The notes beneath the pieces were generated by a model. The model did no database searches. It was not told the origin of the DNA and saw only the letters and a list, made by a program, of their open reading frames with translations. Positions 1-5,690 of a stretch of DNA of 7,208 bases are shown in pieces (position 1 is the first letter of the stretch; each line of letters opens with the position of its first letter). Made by a program: the position numbers and the translations under genes. The DNA comes from CAZXMB01 sp964641715 (GTDB lineage: Bacteria > Desulfobacterota > BSN033 > UBA1163). The stretch lies in NCBI GenBank assembly GCA_964641715.1, contig CAZXMB010000150.1, forward strand, positions 1 to 7,208, given 5' to 3'.

Positions 1-14
1 GGCGGGGAGCTTCA
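1..14 (+). repeat. Truncated third copy of the 108-bp double-hairpin repeat
   Basis: The first 14 bases are identical to the last 14 bases of the two full repeat copies at 3459-3567 and 5528-5635. They hold most of the right arm of hairpin 2 followed by the AGCTTCA end. The rest of the copy lies left of the window. It has the same orientation as the other two and ends 27 bases beyond the stop codon of the acyltransferase gene, so it again sits at a gene 3' end. Only 14 bases are visible, but the GC-rich arm plus the identical terminal motif, with sequence diverging immediately after it, makes chance unlikely. Confidence 0.75.
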
Positions 15-41
15 TATTGTTTATATTTGGTTATTGTAATT

Positions 42-1166
42 TTAAATCTGTGCCTCATAGATCCTATAAGTTTTATACCGCCTTCCTCCCATCGCCTCGA
101 TTCCGTGTTGCATCAGGGCATTCTTTTCAAGAATCCATGAACACTCCGACTGTTGATAACCTTTGGCGATCCCTCTTTTAAAGGTTTCGATATAGAGAAG
201 ACCTTCCACTCCCCTTTTCTGGTACTCCTGTTTCACGCCGAGGAGCATCACCCGGATCGCCTTGATCCTTCTTGAGTAATAGAAGAATTTGAGAAGGCCC
301 AGGACGCCCAGTTTTCCGTTTAAATGTTTCAACACCACATTATAATCGGGTAGAGAGACGGAGAAACCCACAGGCTCTTTTTCCCAGTAGGCAATGAGGA
401 CCAGGTCGGGGACGATCAGGGATTTCAGATTTTTTGCCATATCGTCGATCTCTTCCTCGGTCATCGGGACGAAACCCCAATTTCTGCTCCATGCCTGATT
501 ATAGATCTCTTTGATGATCTTCAACTCTTCGTCAAGATGATGAATCTTCAGCGGTCTGACCGTGAGACGGGGTTCTTTTCTCCTCAGTCTTTCCGTAATC
601 CGTTCAAGACGTTCATAAAGAAACGAGGATCTCTCAAGAAGGTAGGCATAGAGGTCCATTGCTTTCTTCAGCCCTGCTCCTTCGAGGAGGAGGGGGTAGT
701 AGGGAGGATTGTAAGGCATCATGATGGAGGGAGAGGAATCGAATCCCTCCACCAGAAGACCGCATTCGTCATTGGTGGAAGGATTCATCGGACCGATCAT
801 CTTCTCCATCCCGTGTCCTTTGAGCCAGACCTCTACCGCTGAAAGAAGTGTCTCCGCCACCTCAGGGTCTTTGACCGATTCGAAGAACCCGAAGAATCCC
901 ACTTTCTCCTGATGAAATTGGACATAGTGATGGTCGATGATACCCGCAATCCTTCCCATCCGCTCCCCATTTCGATAGGCGAGAAACAGGATCATCTCCG
1001 CATGGGAATGAAAGGGGTGGCCGGGATTCAATTTCTGAAGTTGATCTTTGATGAGGGGGGGAATCCAATTGCGATCCCCCCGGTAAACCCTCCAGGGAAA
1101 TCGGATAAACGTCATGAGGTCCTGCTGATCTTTTATCTCCCGGACAGTGATTTCGCGACTGGTCAT
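42..1166 (-). CDS. bcerS: GNAT-fold N-acyltransferase, probable bacterial ceramide synthase (bCerS)
   Basis: Predicted 374-residue cytoplasmic acyltransferase. The C-terminal half (about 200-374) carries a GNAT fold. Its acyl-thioester binding loop is visible as EYQKRGVEG (315-323), fitting the Q/R-x-x-G-x-G/A pattern. The N-terminal half (about 5-180) looks like a second, degenerate GNAT module with conserved-looking blocks HAEMILFLAYRNG (55-67), GFFGFFE (90-96) and GPMNPSTNDECG (125-136). There is no signal peptide or membrane span. It is last in the operon, 13 nt after the stop of the serine palmitoyltransferase-like gene, with a weak purine-rich site (ACGGGTAG) before its ATG. Bacterial ceramide synthase, defined in Caulobacter, is a GNAT-like protein that N-acylates 3-ketosphinganine. 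Length, fold and operon partners support that role here. The sequence alone does not prove the substrate; a generic N-acyltransferase remains possible. Confidence 0.65.
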   Translation of the reverse strand: MTSREITVREIKDQQDLMTFIRFPWRVYRGDRNWIPPLIKDQLQKLNPGHPFHSHAEMILFLAYRNGERMGRIAGIIDHHYVQFHQEKVGFFGFFESVKDPEVAETLLSAVEVWLKGHGMEKMIGPMNPSTNDECGLLVEGFDSSPSIMMPYNPPYYPLLLEGAGLKKAMDLYAYLLERSSFLYERLERITERLRRKEPRLTVRPLKIHHLDEELKIIKEIYNQAWSRNWGFVPMTEEEIDDMAKNLKSLIVPDLVLIAYWEKEPVGFSVSLPDYNVVLKHLNGKLGVLGLLKFFYYSRRIKAIRVMLLGVKQEYQKRGVEGLLYIETFKRGIAKGYQQSECSWILEKNALMQHGIEAMGGRRYKTYRIYEAQI

Positions 1167-1179
1167 CTACCCGTTTCCA

Positions 1180-2361
1180 TCAGATGAGTCCCATGTCTTT
1201 CCCCACCTTTTCAAAAGCACCGAGGACTTTGTCCAATTGCTCTTCCCTATGGGTGGCCATGTAACTCGTCCTGAGCAATTCTCTTCCGGGAGGTGTGGCG
1301 GGGCTGACGATCGGATTGACGAAGACGCCGTTCTCGAAAAGGAGTTTACACATCTCAAATGTCTTGATGCTATCCCCGATGATGATGGGGACAATAGGCG
1401 TCTCGCTCGTTCCGGTATCGAAACCCAGTTCCTTGTAACCCCTGAGCATCTTATGGGTATTCTTCCAGAGCTGGGCCCTCAACTGGGGCTGTTCTTCAAT
1501 AATATCCAGGGCAGTGCTGACCGATGCGACCAGAGCGGGTGGAAGGCTGGCGCTGAAGATCATGGATCGTCCCGTATGTTTGATAAAGTTCACCACATCC
1601 CGTGAGCCGGCGATAAACCCCCCGATCGCAGCAAGGGATTTGCTGTAGGTGCCCATGATGAGATCGACCTCATTTTCCAATCCGAAGTGTTCTGCCGTTC
1701 CCCTTCCTCCACCTCCGAGGACACCCACGCCATGGGCATCATCCACCATCACCCTTGCCCCGTAGGCCTTCGCCAGTTTCACGATGGAAGGGAGATCGGC
1801 AATGTCACCTTCCATACTGAAAACCCCGTCCACAATGATCAATTTACCCTTGCCCTTGATCCCTTCAAGGACCTTTTCGAGATCTTTCATATCATTATGA
1901 CGATATTTTTTAACCTGGCCGAAGGAGAGCCGGCATCCGTCAATGATACTCGCATGGTTATATTTATCGAGGATGGCGATGTCGTTGCGTCCGATGAGGG
2001 CAGAGATCGTTCCCAGGTTGGTCTGATAACCGGTGGCAAAGACCAGCGCGGCTTCCTTGCGGAAGAATCGGGCCAGCTTGGTCTCCAGCTCCTCGTGGAT
2101 TTCTAAGTTCCCGTTGAGAAATCGTGAGCCCGCACAACCACTTCCATATTTCTCGATTGCCTTGATTGCCGCCTCTTTGACCCTCGGATGGCTGGTGAGC
2201 CCAAGATAGTTATTGGAACCAATCATGATCACTGGCTTTCCATTGATCACCACTTCAGCATCCTGGGGGGATTCGAGTTTCCGGAAATAAAAATAGTAAC
2301 CGCTGTCCCTGATGGATCTGTATTGTTCATTCACCTTGTCACATTTATCAAAGACGTCCAT
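1180..2361 (-). CDS. spt: Serine palmitoyltransferase-like alpha-oxoamine synthase (PLP-dependent)
   Basis: A 393-residue PLP enzyme of the alpha-oxoamine synthase family (fold type I), predicted to condense L-serine with a fatty acyl thioester to 3-ketosphinganine and CO2 in the cytoplasm. Visible residues: NHAS with the ring-stacking His136, DDAHG with Asp207 and His210, and the PLP lysine Lys241 in GTYSKS. The Ser before the lysine is typical of serine palmitoyltransferases; BioF, Kbl and ALA synthase usually have GK there. YGSGCAGSRFLNG (72-84) and the C-terminal RTSYMATH block (364-371) also fit. Length matches soluble homodimeric bacterial Spt. The ATG has a clear Shine-Dalgarno (GAGGTG, 5 nt spacing). 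It lies 16 nt after the epimerase-like gene and 13 nt before the acyltransferase gene. BioF-type or glycine C-acyltransferase activity is the main alternative; no biotin genes are adjacent. Confidence 0.78.
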   Translation of the reverse strand: MDVFDKCDKVNEQYRSIRDSGYYFYFRKLESPQDAEVVINGKPVIMIGSNNYLGLTSHPRVKEAAIKAIEKYGSGCAGSRFLNGNLEIHEELETKLARFFRKEAALVFATGYQTNLGTISALIGRNDIAILDKYNHASIIDGCRLSFGQVKKYRHNDMKDLEKVLEGIKGKGKLIIVDGVFSMEGDIADLPSIVKLAKAYGARVMVDDAHGVGVLGGGGRGTAEHFGLENEVDLIMGTYSKSLAAIGGFIAGSRDVVNFIKHTGRSMIFSASLPPALVASVSTALDIIEEQPQLRAQLWKNTHKMLRGYKELGFDTGTSETPIVPIIIGDSIKTFEMCKLLFENGVFVNPIVSPATPPGRELLRTSYMATHREEQLDKVLGAFEKVGKDMGLI

Positions 2362-2377
2362 TTTTCACCTCATCCTA

Positions 2378-3373
2378 TTATAACCAATTTTCTTTTCGAT
2401 ACCACGCATAGGTCAATTTAACCCCGTCACGTAAAGAAGTCCGGGGTTCAAAACCCAGCAGGGTTTTCGCCCTGGTAATGTCGCAGACCCAGTTCCTCTG
2501 GACCATCTCTTCCACTTTACCCCGGTTGATCAAAGGAGGTTTTCCAGAAAACCTCGAAAGGAGCTCGGAGAAAGAGGCAATCCCGGAGATGACCGGGGAT
2601 GGAATTCGGACACGATAGGCATGTATCTCCATCGCCTCTGCGAAAATATCACCGATCTCATCCAGGCGATATCCATGGCCATCCGAGAGAAAGAAGATTT
2701 CACCCCCAGGTTTCTCGAAGCCCGAGGCCAGGAGGAGGGCCTGGATAATATCCTGAACGTAGCAGAGGCTGATCTGTTGATCCTGGTCGGAGAAGATGGG
2801 ATTGATCCTTTTGGAGAGGATTTTGAAGAAGGCATAGACATCTCTATCCCTTGGCCCGTAGACCGCCGAGGGCCGAAGGATAAGAAGGGGCAGTTCGTGG
2901 CGATGTTCAAGAGCAAACTCCTCCCCTTTTCTTTTACTGCGACCGTAGGGAGAAACCGGTTCGCATGGGTCAGACTCCTTCTTCTTTCCACCATTCCAGC
3001 AGGGGCCTGAAGCCGCCTGGCTGGAGAGGAGGATAAATTTCTTCAGATTCTTATTGTTCTCGAGACAGACATGAATCAGATTCTCTGTTCCAATTGCATT
3101 GACCTCGAAATAGGTTTCCTCTTTGATCGCCTTTGTCACCCCCGCGAGGTGAAAGATCTGATCCACCCCTTTTACCGCTTCGATTAAAGAGGACTTCTCA
3201 TGACAGTCGCCCTCCGCCCATTCAACAGTGAGGTTTTTCAACCATTTTAAGTCGCTCGTCTTTCGGACGAGACATCTTACCTTCACCCCTCTCTGCAGGA
3301 GAGCTTCAACGAGATGGCTTCCAATAAATCCTGTGCTTCCGGTGACCAGTGCCTTCAATTGATTTCCCGCCAC
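2378..3373 (-). CDS. cerR: NAD(P)-dependent epimerase/dehydratase-family reductase, probable ceramide reductase (CerR)
   Basis: A 331-residue extended short-chain dehydrogenase. The N-terminal Rossmann domain shows GSTGFIG (12-18), an acidic D at 56 after the second strands, HLAG (75-78), catalytic Ser118 in LSSQ, and the Tyr143/Lys147 pair in SPYGRSK. RPSAVYGPRD (167-176) opens the substrate-binding part. The family includes sugar epimerases, 3-beta-hydroxysteroid dehydrogenases and the CerR proteins that reduce 3-ketoceramide to dihydroceramide. The CerR call rests on its place as first gene of an operon with Spt-like and bCerS-like proteins; the motifs alone give only the superfamily. The start is GTG: no ATG, GTG or TTG lies upstream before an in-frame stop, and the Rossmann strand begins at residue 6. 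No Shine-Dalgarno is seen, in keeping with the very short predicted leader. Confidence 0.68.
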   Translation of the reverse strand: MAGNQLKALVTGSTGFIGSHLVEALLQRGVKVRCLVRKTSDLKWLKNLTVEWAEGDCHEKSSLIEAVKGVDQIFHLAGVTKAIKEETYFEVNAIGTENLIHVCLENNKNLKKFILLSSQAASGPCWNGGKKKESDPCEPVSPYGRSKRKGEEFALEHRHELPLLILRPSAVYGPRDRDVYAFFKILSKRINPIFSDQDQQISLCYVQDIIQALLLASGFEKPGGEIFFLSDGHGYRLDEIGDIFAEAMEIHAYRVRIPSPVISGIASFSELLSRFSGKPPLINRGKVEEMVQRNWVCDITRAKTLLGFEPRTSLRDGVKLTYAWYRKENWL

Positions 3374-3387
3374 TAAAAATTCATCAA

Positions 3388-3415
3388 ATTTTATCTGTTT
3401 TCATAGAATTGTCAA
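3388..3415 (-). promoter_or_regulatory. Sigma-70-type promoter of the ceramide operon
   Basis: On the minus strand TTGACA (3415-3410) is followed after 16 nt by TAAAAT (3393-3388). That is a perfect -35 and a 5/6 -10 match. Transcription should start near 3380-3382, only about 8 nt before the GTG at 3373. It lies in the 72-nt gap after the peptidase gene, so the operon need not depend on read-through. Confidence 0.7.
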
Positions 3416-3445
3416 GGAGATTTGCGGTATTTCAGGACAAAGGTC

Positions 3446-4951
3446 TTAGTTCATTTTTTTGACCGGCAAGTGCCCCGCAAGCCCCGCCTTGTAGGCGGGG
3501 GTCAAGGGGCACAATATAAATGAGATTTCCTTTCCGGGAAGCCCCGCCCTGTGGGCGGGGAGCTTCACAAAGGAGTCATCCCCGATGAACTGGACCTCTG
3601 TGATACGATCGAACAACGAGCCATGGGGTCCCTTCCTTCCAAGGTTCAGGTCGGAAACAGACACCTTCCCGATCTTTTCTACAACAGGATTGATCCAGTC
3701 GCCTCCTTTTTGAAATCCCCAGAGACTGTGGATGACATAGTGTCTCCCCCTGTGCTTGCCTAAATAGAGCATGATATGACCGGGAGTTCTTATCAGGGTA
3801 GCCAGCGGGACAGCCTGATCCAGAGCTTTCTTCTTCTCTTTTAAACTTTTGACATCCGCTGGCAATAGAGGAATTCCCATCATGGCCTGAAGTTTTGAAT
3901 TCCGGGGCATGAGCAGACCAAAGGTATTAAAAATATCCATAACGAATCTGGAGCAGTCTCTCCCGCCTCTCCTGTCTCCCCAGCCATAGGGGTGAGAGAG
4001 CATTTTGAAGGCCTGGCGCGCCACATTTTCCTGAGTATAAGGGAGAAAATTACGGTGGACATCCTCTCTGGCGGGAATGAAACCGTTACGAAGGCGAAGT
4101 GAACCATCGCTTTCTCTCTTTGGTATCCTGACCGTATAACCCGAATTGGAGGTTCTCAGCGCCTCCGGGAGGGAAACGATTGGAAAGACCGTCCCCATCT
4201 GAGCCAGAAAGGCCTGTTGTCGAAAGAGTGGGTCATTGAAGATTTTTACAGAATTCCCTGTGATGACCAGAATCTCCTTTTCATTATTGAAGACCTCCTC
4301 CCTCCTTTTCGCAACAGCAAGATCCATTGTTCGGACCCATCCACGGATAAAGGAGGTCTGCACATAGGCCCAGACTTGATCACGGCTGAAATGATAAATT
4401 CCAACCGGGGATCCAGGAGCAATAGCAGAATGTTGAAATTGGTCAAATTCTTGATTCAATGGAGTGCTCACGGAGGGCTCATCCGTTGGAAAGACGCGGA
4501 TATCCGTCCGCTTTACGATCATTCCGAATCGAATTCGATTGATCTCCTTTAGAGCACCCTGGTTCCAATTCTCCCTCAACCCATTCCAGAAAGAATCGTC
4601 AAGGGGAGCTCCTTTTTTCCCATACCTTATCTCATCCCTCTTTCCAAAACCCTCCCAGTCTTCCCTCAGGAGGGCCAGGATTTCTTCCCTGGTCCAATCT
4701 TCTTTCATCGTACTGACATCACAGAGATAGAGCTCCTGATTTTTGAAATTTTCTTCATTTATCTTTTGAATCTTCTCAGGAGATAATAAAGGGCGATTTG
4801 GATTCTGAGCCTTTTTGACCCAGAACAAAGGGTCTTCCATTTTTGGGAAGACATTGGGCAGAAGATTGGATGCAATCAGGGTCTTTGGTCCGCATAGGAG
4901 TGTGGCAATAAGAAGAAATAGGGAGATGATATTTGATTTACGGCGATTCAT
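3446..4951 (-). CDS. Exported SH3-domain NlpC/P60 cell-wall peptidase with repeat-encoded C-terminal tail
   Basis: A 501-residue predicted periplasmic cysteine peptidase (C40), expected to cut peptide stems of peptidoglycan. Residues 1-27 form a signal peptide: basic MNRRK, a hydrophobic core, and a likely cut after LIA27. The Cys at 20 lacks a good lipobox. Residues 40-135 are an N-terminal helical region. Two bacterial SH3-like modules follow (about 140-213 and 225-295). The NlpC/P60 domain (about 305-415) has Cys333 in GRDCSRF, His392 in TPGHIMLYLG and His408 in VIHSLWG as the likely catalytic triad. Residues 462-501 are encoded by the inserted repeat and a few bases beyond it, so the ancestral protein probably ended near 460. 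The start ATG has a weak AGGTG 5 nt upstream. The gene is transcribed away from the PxxKW gene; its partners are unknown. Confidence 0.83.
   Translation of the reverse strand: MNRRKSNIISLFLLIATLLCGPKTLIASNLLPNVFPKMEDPLFWVKKAQNPNRPLLSPEKIQKINEENFKNQELYLCDVSTMKEDWTREEILALLREDWEGFGKRDEIRYGKKGAPLDDSFWNGLRENWNQGALKEINRIRFGMIVKRTDIRVFPTDEPSVSTPLNQEFDQFQHSAIAPGSPVGIYHFSRDQVWAYVQTSFIRGWVRTMDLAVAKRREEVFNNEKEILVITGNSVKIFNDPLFRQQAFLAQMGTVFPIVSLPEALRTSNSGYTVRIPKRESDGSLRLRNGFIPAREDVHRNFLPYTQENVARQAFKMLSHPYGWGDRRGGRDCSRFVMDIFNTFGLLMPRNSKLQAMMGIPLLPADVKSLKEKKKALDQAVPLATLIRTPGHIMLYLGKHRGRHYVIHSLWGFQKGGDWINPVVEKIGKVSVSDLNLGRKGPHGSLFDRITEVQFIGDDSFVKLPAHRAGLPGKEISFILCPLTPAYKAGLAGHLPVKKMN
3459..3567 (+). repeat. 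Double-hairpin palindromic repeat, copy A (109 bp)
   Basis: Full copy of the repeat. Hairpin 1 has a nested stem: outer GTGCCCC/GGGGCAC (3470-3476 with 3506-3512) and inner CCCCGCCT/AGGCGGGG (3482-3489 with 3493-3500) around a TGT loop. After an AT-rich linker, hairpin 2 pairs CCCCGCCC with GGGCGGGG (3542-3549 with 3553-3560), again around TGT. The copy is identical to 5528-5635 except for one extra G in the run ending at 3501. It overlaps the 3' end of the peptidase gene and encodes nearly all of its last 40 residues. It resembles REP-type sequences or non-autonomous IS200/IS605 ends; the family cannot be fixed from this window. Confidence 0.9.
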
Positions 4952-4972
4952 TCATACACCTAATAAGGCCTG

Positions 4973-4990
4973 TATTGGAATAGCCCAATA
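4973..4990. promoter_or_regulatory. Inverted repeat upstream of the peptidase gene
   Basis: TATTGG (4973-4978) and CCAATA (4985-4990) form a perfect 6-bp inverted repeat with a 6-nt spacer, 22 bases upstream of the peptidase ATG. It overlaps a weak candidate promoter on the minus strand (TTGGGC, 17 nt, TATTAG). An operator is possible; in AT-rich DNA it may be chance. Confidence 0.25.
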
Positions 4991-5001
4991 TTAAAATAAA
5001 T

Positions 5002-5023
5002 GGAAAAAAATATCTATTTTTCC
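5002..5023. promoter_or_regulatory. AT-rich inverted repeat just upstream of the PxxKW promoter
   Basis: GGAAAAA (5002-5008) and TTTTTCC (5017-5023) form a perfect 7-bp inverted repeat with an 8-nt centre. It ends 13 bases before the -35 box at 5037, a usual place for an activator or regulator site. The low complexity of the arms keeps confidence low. Confidence 0.3.
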
Positions 5024-5036
5024 GTGGAAATTCCTC

Positions 5037-5065
5037 TTGACAAAGAGTTTAGTATATCTTATTTT
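5037..5065 (+). promoter_or_regulatory. Sigma-70-type promoter for the PxxKW gene or its leader RNA
   Basis: TTGACA (5037-5042) is followed after 17 nt by TATTTT (5060-5065), a perfect -35 and a 4/6 -10. A start near 5072 would give a leader of about 130 nt before the PxxKW ATG, and that leader holds the hairpin and T-run at 5096-5125. Confidence 0.6.
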
Positions 5066-5095
5066 ATTTTTGTAAATCAGTTATTTGACTGAAAC

Positions 5096-5125
5096 GGGTT
5101 ACCTAAACTGGTAACTCTTTTTTTT
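5096..5125 (+). terminator. Intrinsic terminator-like hairpin within the PxxKW leader
   Basis: GGGTTACC (5096-5103) pairs with GGTAACTC (5110-5117), including one G-T pair, around the loop TAAACT, and is followed directly by eight Ts (5118-5125). This is the form of a Rho-independent terminator in the plus direction. It lies about 25 nt after the predicted transcription start and 79 nt before the PxxKW ATG. No gene ends upstream on this strand, so it would act as an attenuator or end a short leader RNA. Confidence 0.5.
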
Positions 5126-5204
5126 ATGCCTGATGATCAATGAAAAATTATTAATATTTTCAATAGGTTGAAATTAATCTTGATAAGAAAGGGGGTAGAT
5201 TGCC

Positions 5205-5492
5205 ATGGTCTGTCAAACCAACAAGCCTGGAACAGAATGCATCTTCATGAAGAAGAATGGCTGTTCCTACAACGGTGGGAGATGTTATCCCATCGTGGAG
5301 GCTTGCAAAGGATGTGATCGGGTGGTGACTTATGAAACAGGGTCCTTTTGCAAGACCTATTGTGAGCCCAGCATCAAATGGGCCAAAGGGTCCTGCAATT
5401 TCGCCACTCACGTCAAAAAAGAAGTGAAGGAAGACACCTTCAAATTGAACCCTTTGAAAGCCTCAAAGCGAAATGTCAGCCAAAGGGTTTGA
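5205..5492 (+). CDS. PxxKW family cysteine-rich protein
   Basis: A 95-residue cytoplasmic protein with nine cysteines (3, 12, 20, 27, 34, 37, 49, 53, 64) and the family signature PSIKW at 55-59. Other blocks are CSYNGG (20-25), the CKGC pair (34-37), CNFATHVK (64-71) and the basic tail NPLKASKR (82-89). The spaced cysteines suggest metal or Fe-S binding, but no function is established for this family, which is known chiefly from Desulfobacterota. Full family length appears present. The ATG at 5205 has a strong Shine-Dalgarno (AAAGGGGG, 5188-5195). The gene stands alone with its own promoter and a structured leader of about 130 nt. The double-hairpin repeat begins 35 nt after its stop codon. 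Confidence 0.85.
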   Translation: MVCQTNKPGTECIFMKKNGCSYNGGRCYPIVEACKGCDRVVTYETGSFCKTYCEPSIKWAKGSCNFATHVKKEVKEDTFKLNPLKASKRNVSQRV

Positions 5493-5527
5493 ATTCTGAG
5501 GTTGTCATTTTTAAATAAGCCCTCCTC

Positions 5528-5635
5528 TTGACCGGCAAGTGCCCCGCAAGCCCCGCCTTGTAGGCGGGGTCAAGGGGCACAATATAAATGAGATTTCCTT
5601 TCCGGGAAGCCCCGCCCTGTGGGCGGGGAGCTTCA
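5528..5635 (+). repeat. Double-hairpin palindromic repeat, copy B (108 bp)
   Basis: Identical to copy A apart from one G fewer. Inner stem 1 is 5551-5558 with 5562-5569, enclosed by the outer stem GTGCCCC/GGGGCAC (5539-5545 with 5574-5580). Stem 2 is 5610-5617 with 5621-5628. The copy lies between two convergent genes, the PxxKW gene ending at 5492 and the flippase-like gene ending at 5691, where an insertion would be least harmful. It could incidentally terminate or stabilise both transcripts, though no strong T-run follows either hairpin. Bases 5493-5527 and 5636-5690 show no other clear feature. Confidence 0.92.
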
Positions 5636-5690
5636 TTTCGAGTCGCAATCATTTGCTTCTCTTATAATAAGGTGGAGGGCTTTGCTGTTT

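Noticed and set aside
1147..1605. A 152-codon plus-strand frame opposite the spt gene
   Set aside because: It lies antisense to a strongly supported PLP enzyme with all catalytic residues; no domain and no ribosome site. A shadow of GC-biased third positions.
1180..2361. Calling the PLP enzyme BioF or Kbl
   Set aside because: The lysine lies in GTYSKS rather than the GTLGKA-type context of those enzymes, and the neighbours are a GNAT acyltransferase and a reductase-like protein rather than biotin or threonine-catabolism genes.
2530..3010. Overlapping long frames on both strands inside the epimerase-like gene
   Set aside because: Both overlap the Rossmann-fold gene, whose motifs (GSTGFIG, YGRSK) fix the real frame; neither alternative shows a domain.
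3459..5635. Repeat copies as a CRISPR array
   Set aside because: Copies are about 2 kb apart with genes between them and consist of two hairpins of about 108 bp in total; there are no short regular spacers and no cas genes.
5528..5635. The double hairpin as a plain Rho-independent terminator
   Set aside because: The GC-rich stems are strong, but no T-run follows them in either direction (copy A has Ts only before hairpin 1 on the plus strand). Near-identical sequence, including the AT linker, at three places points to a mobile repeat; termination may be a side effect.
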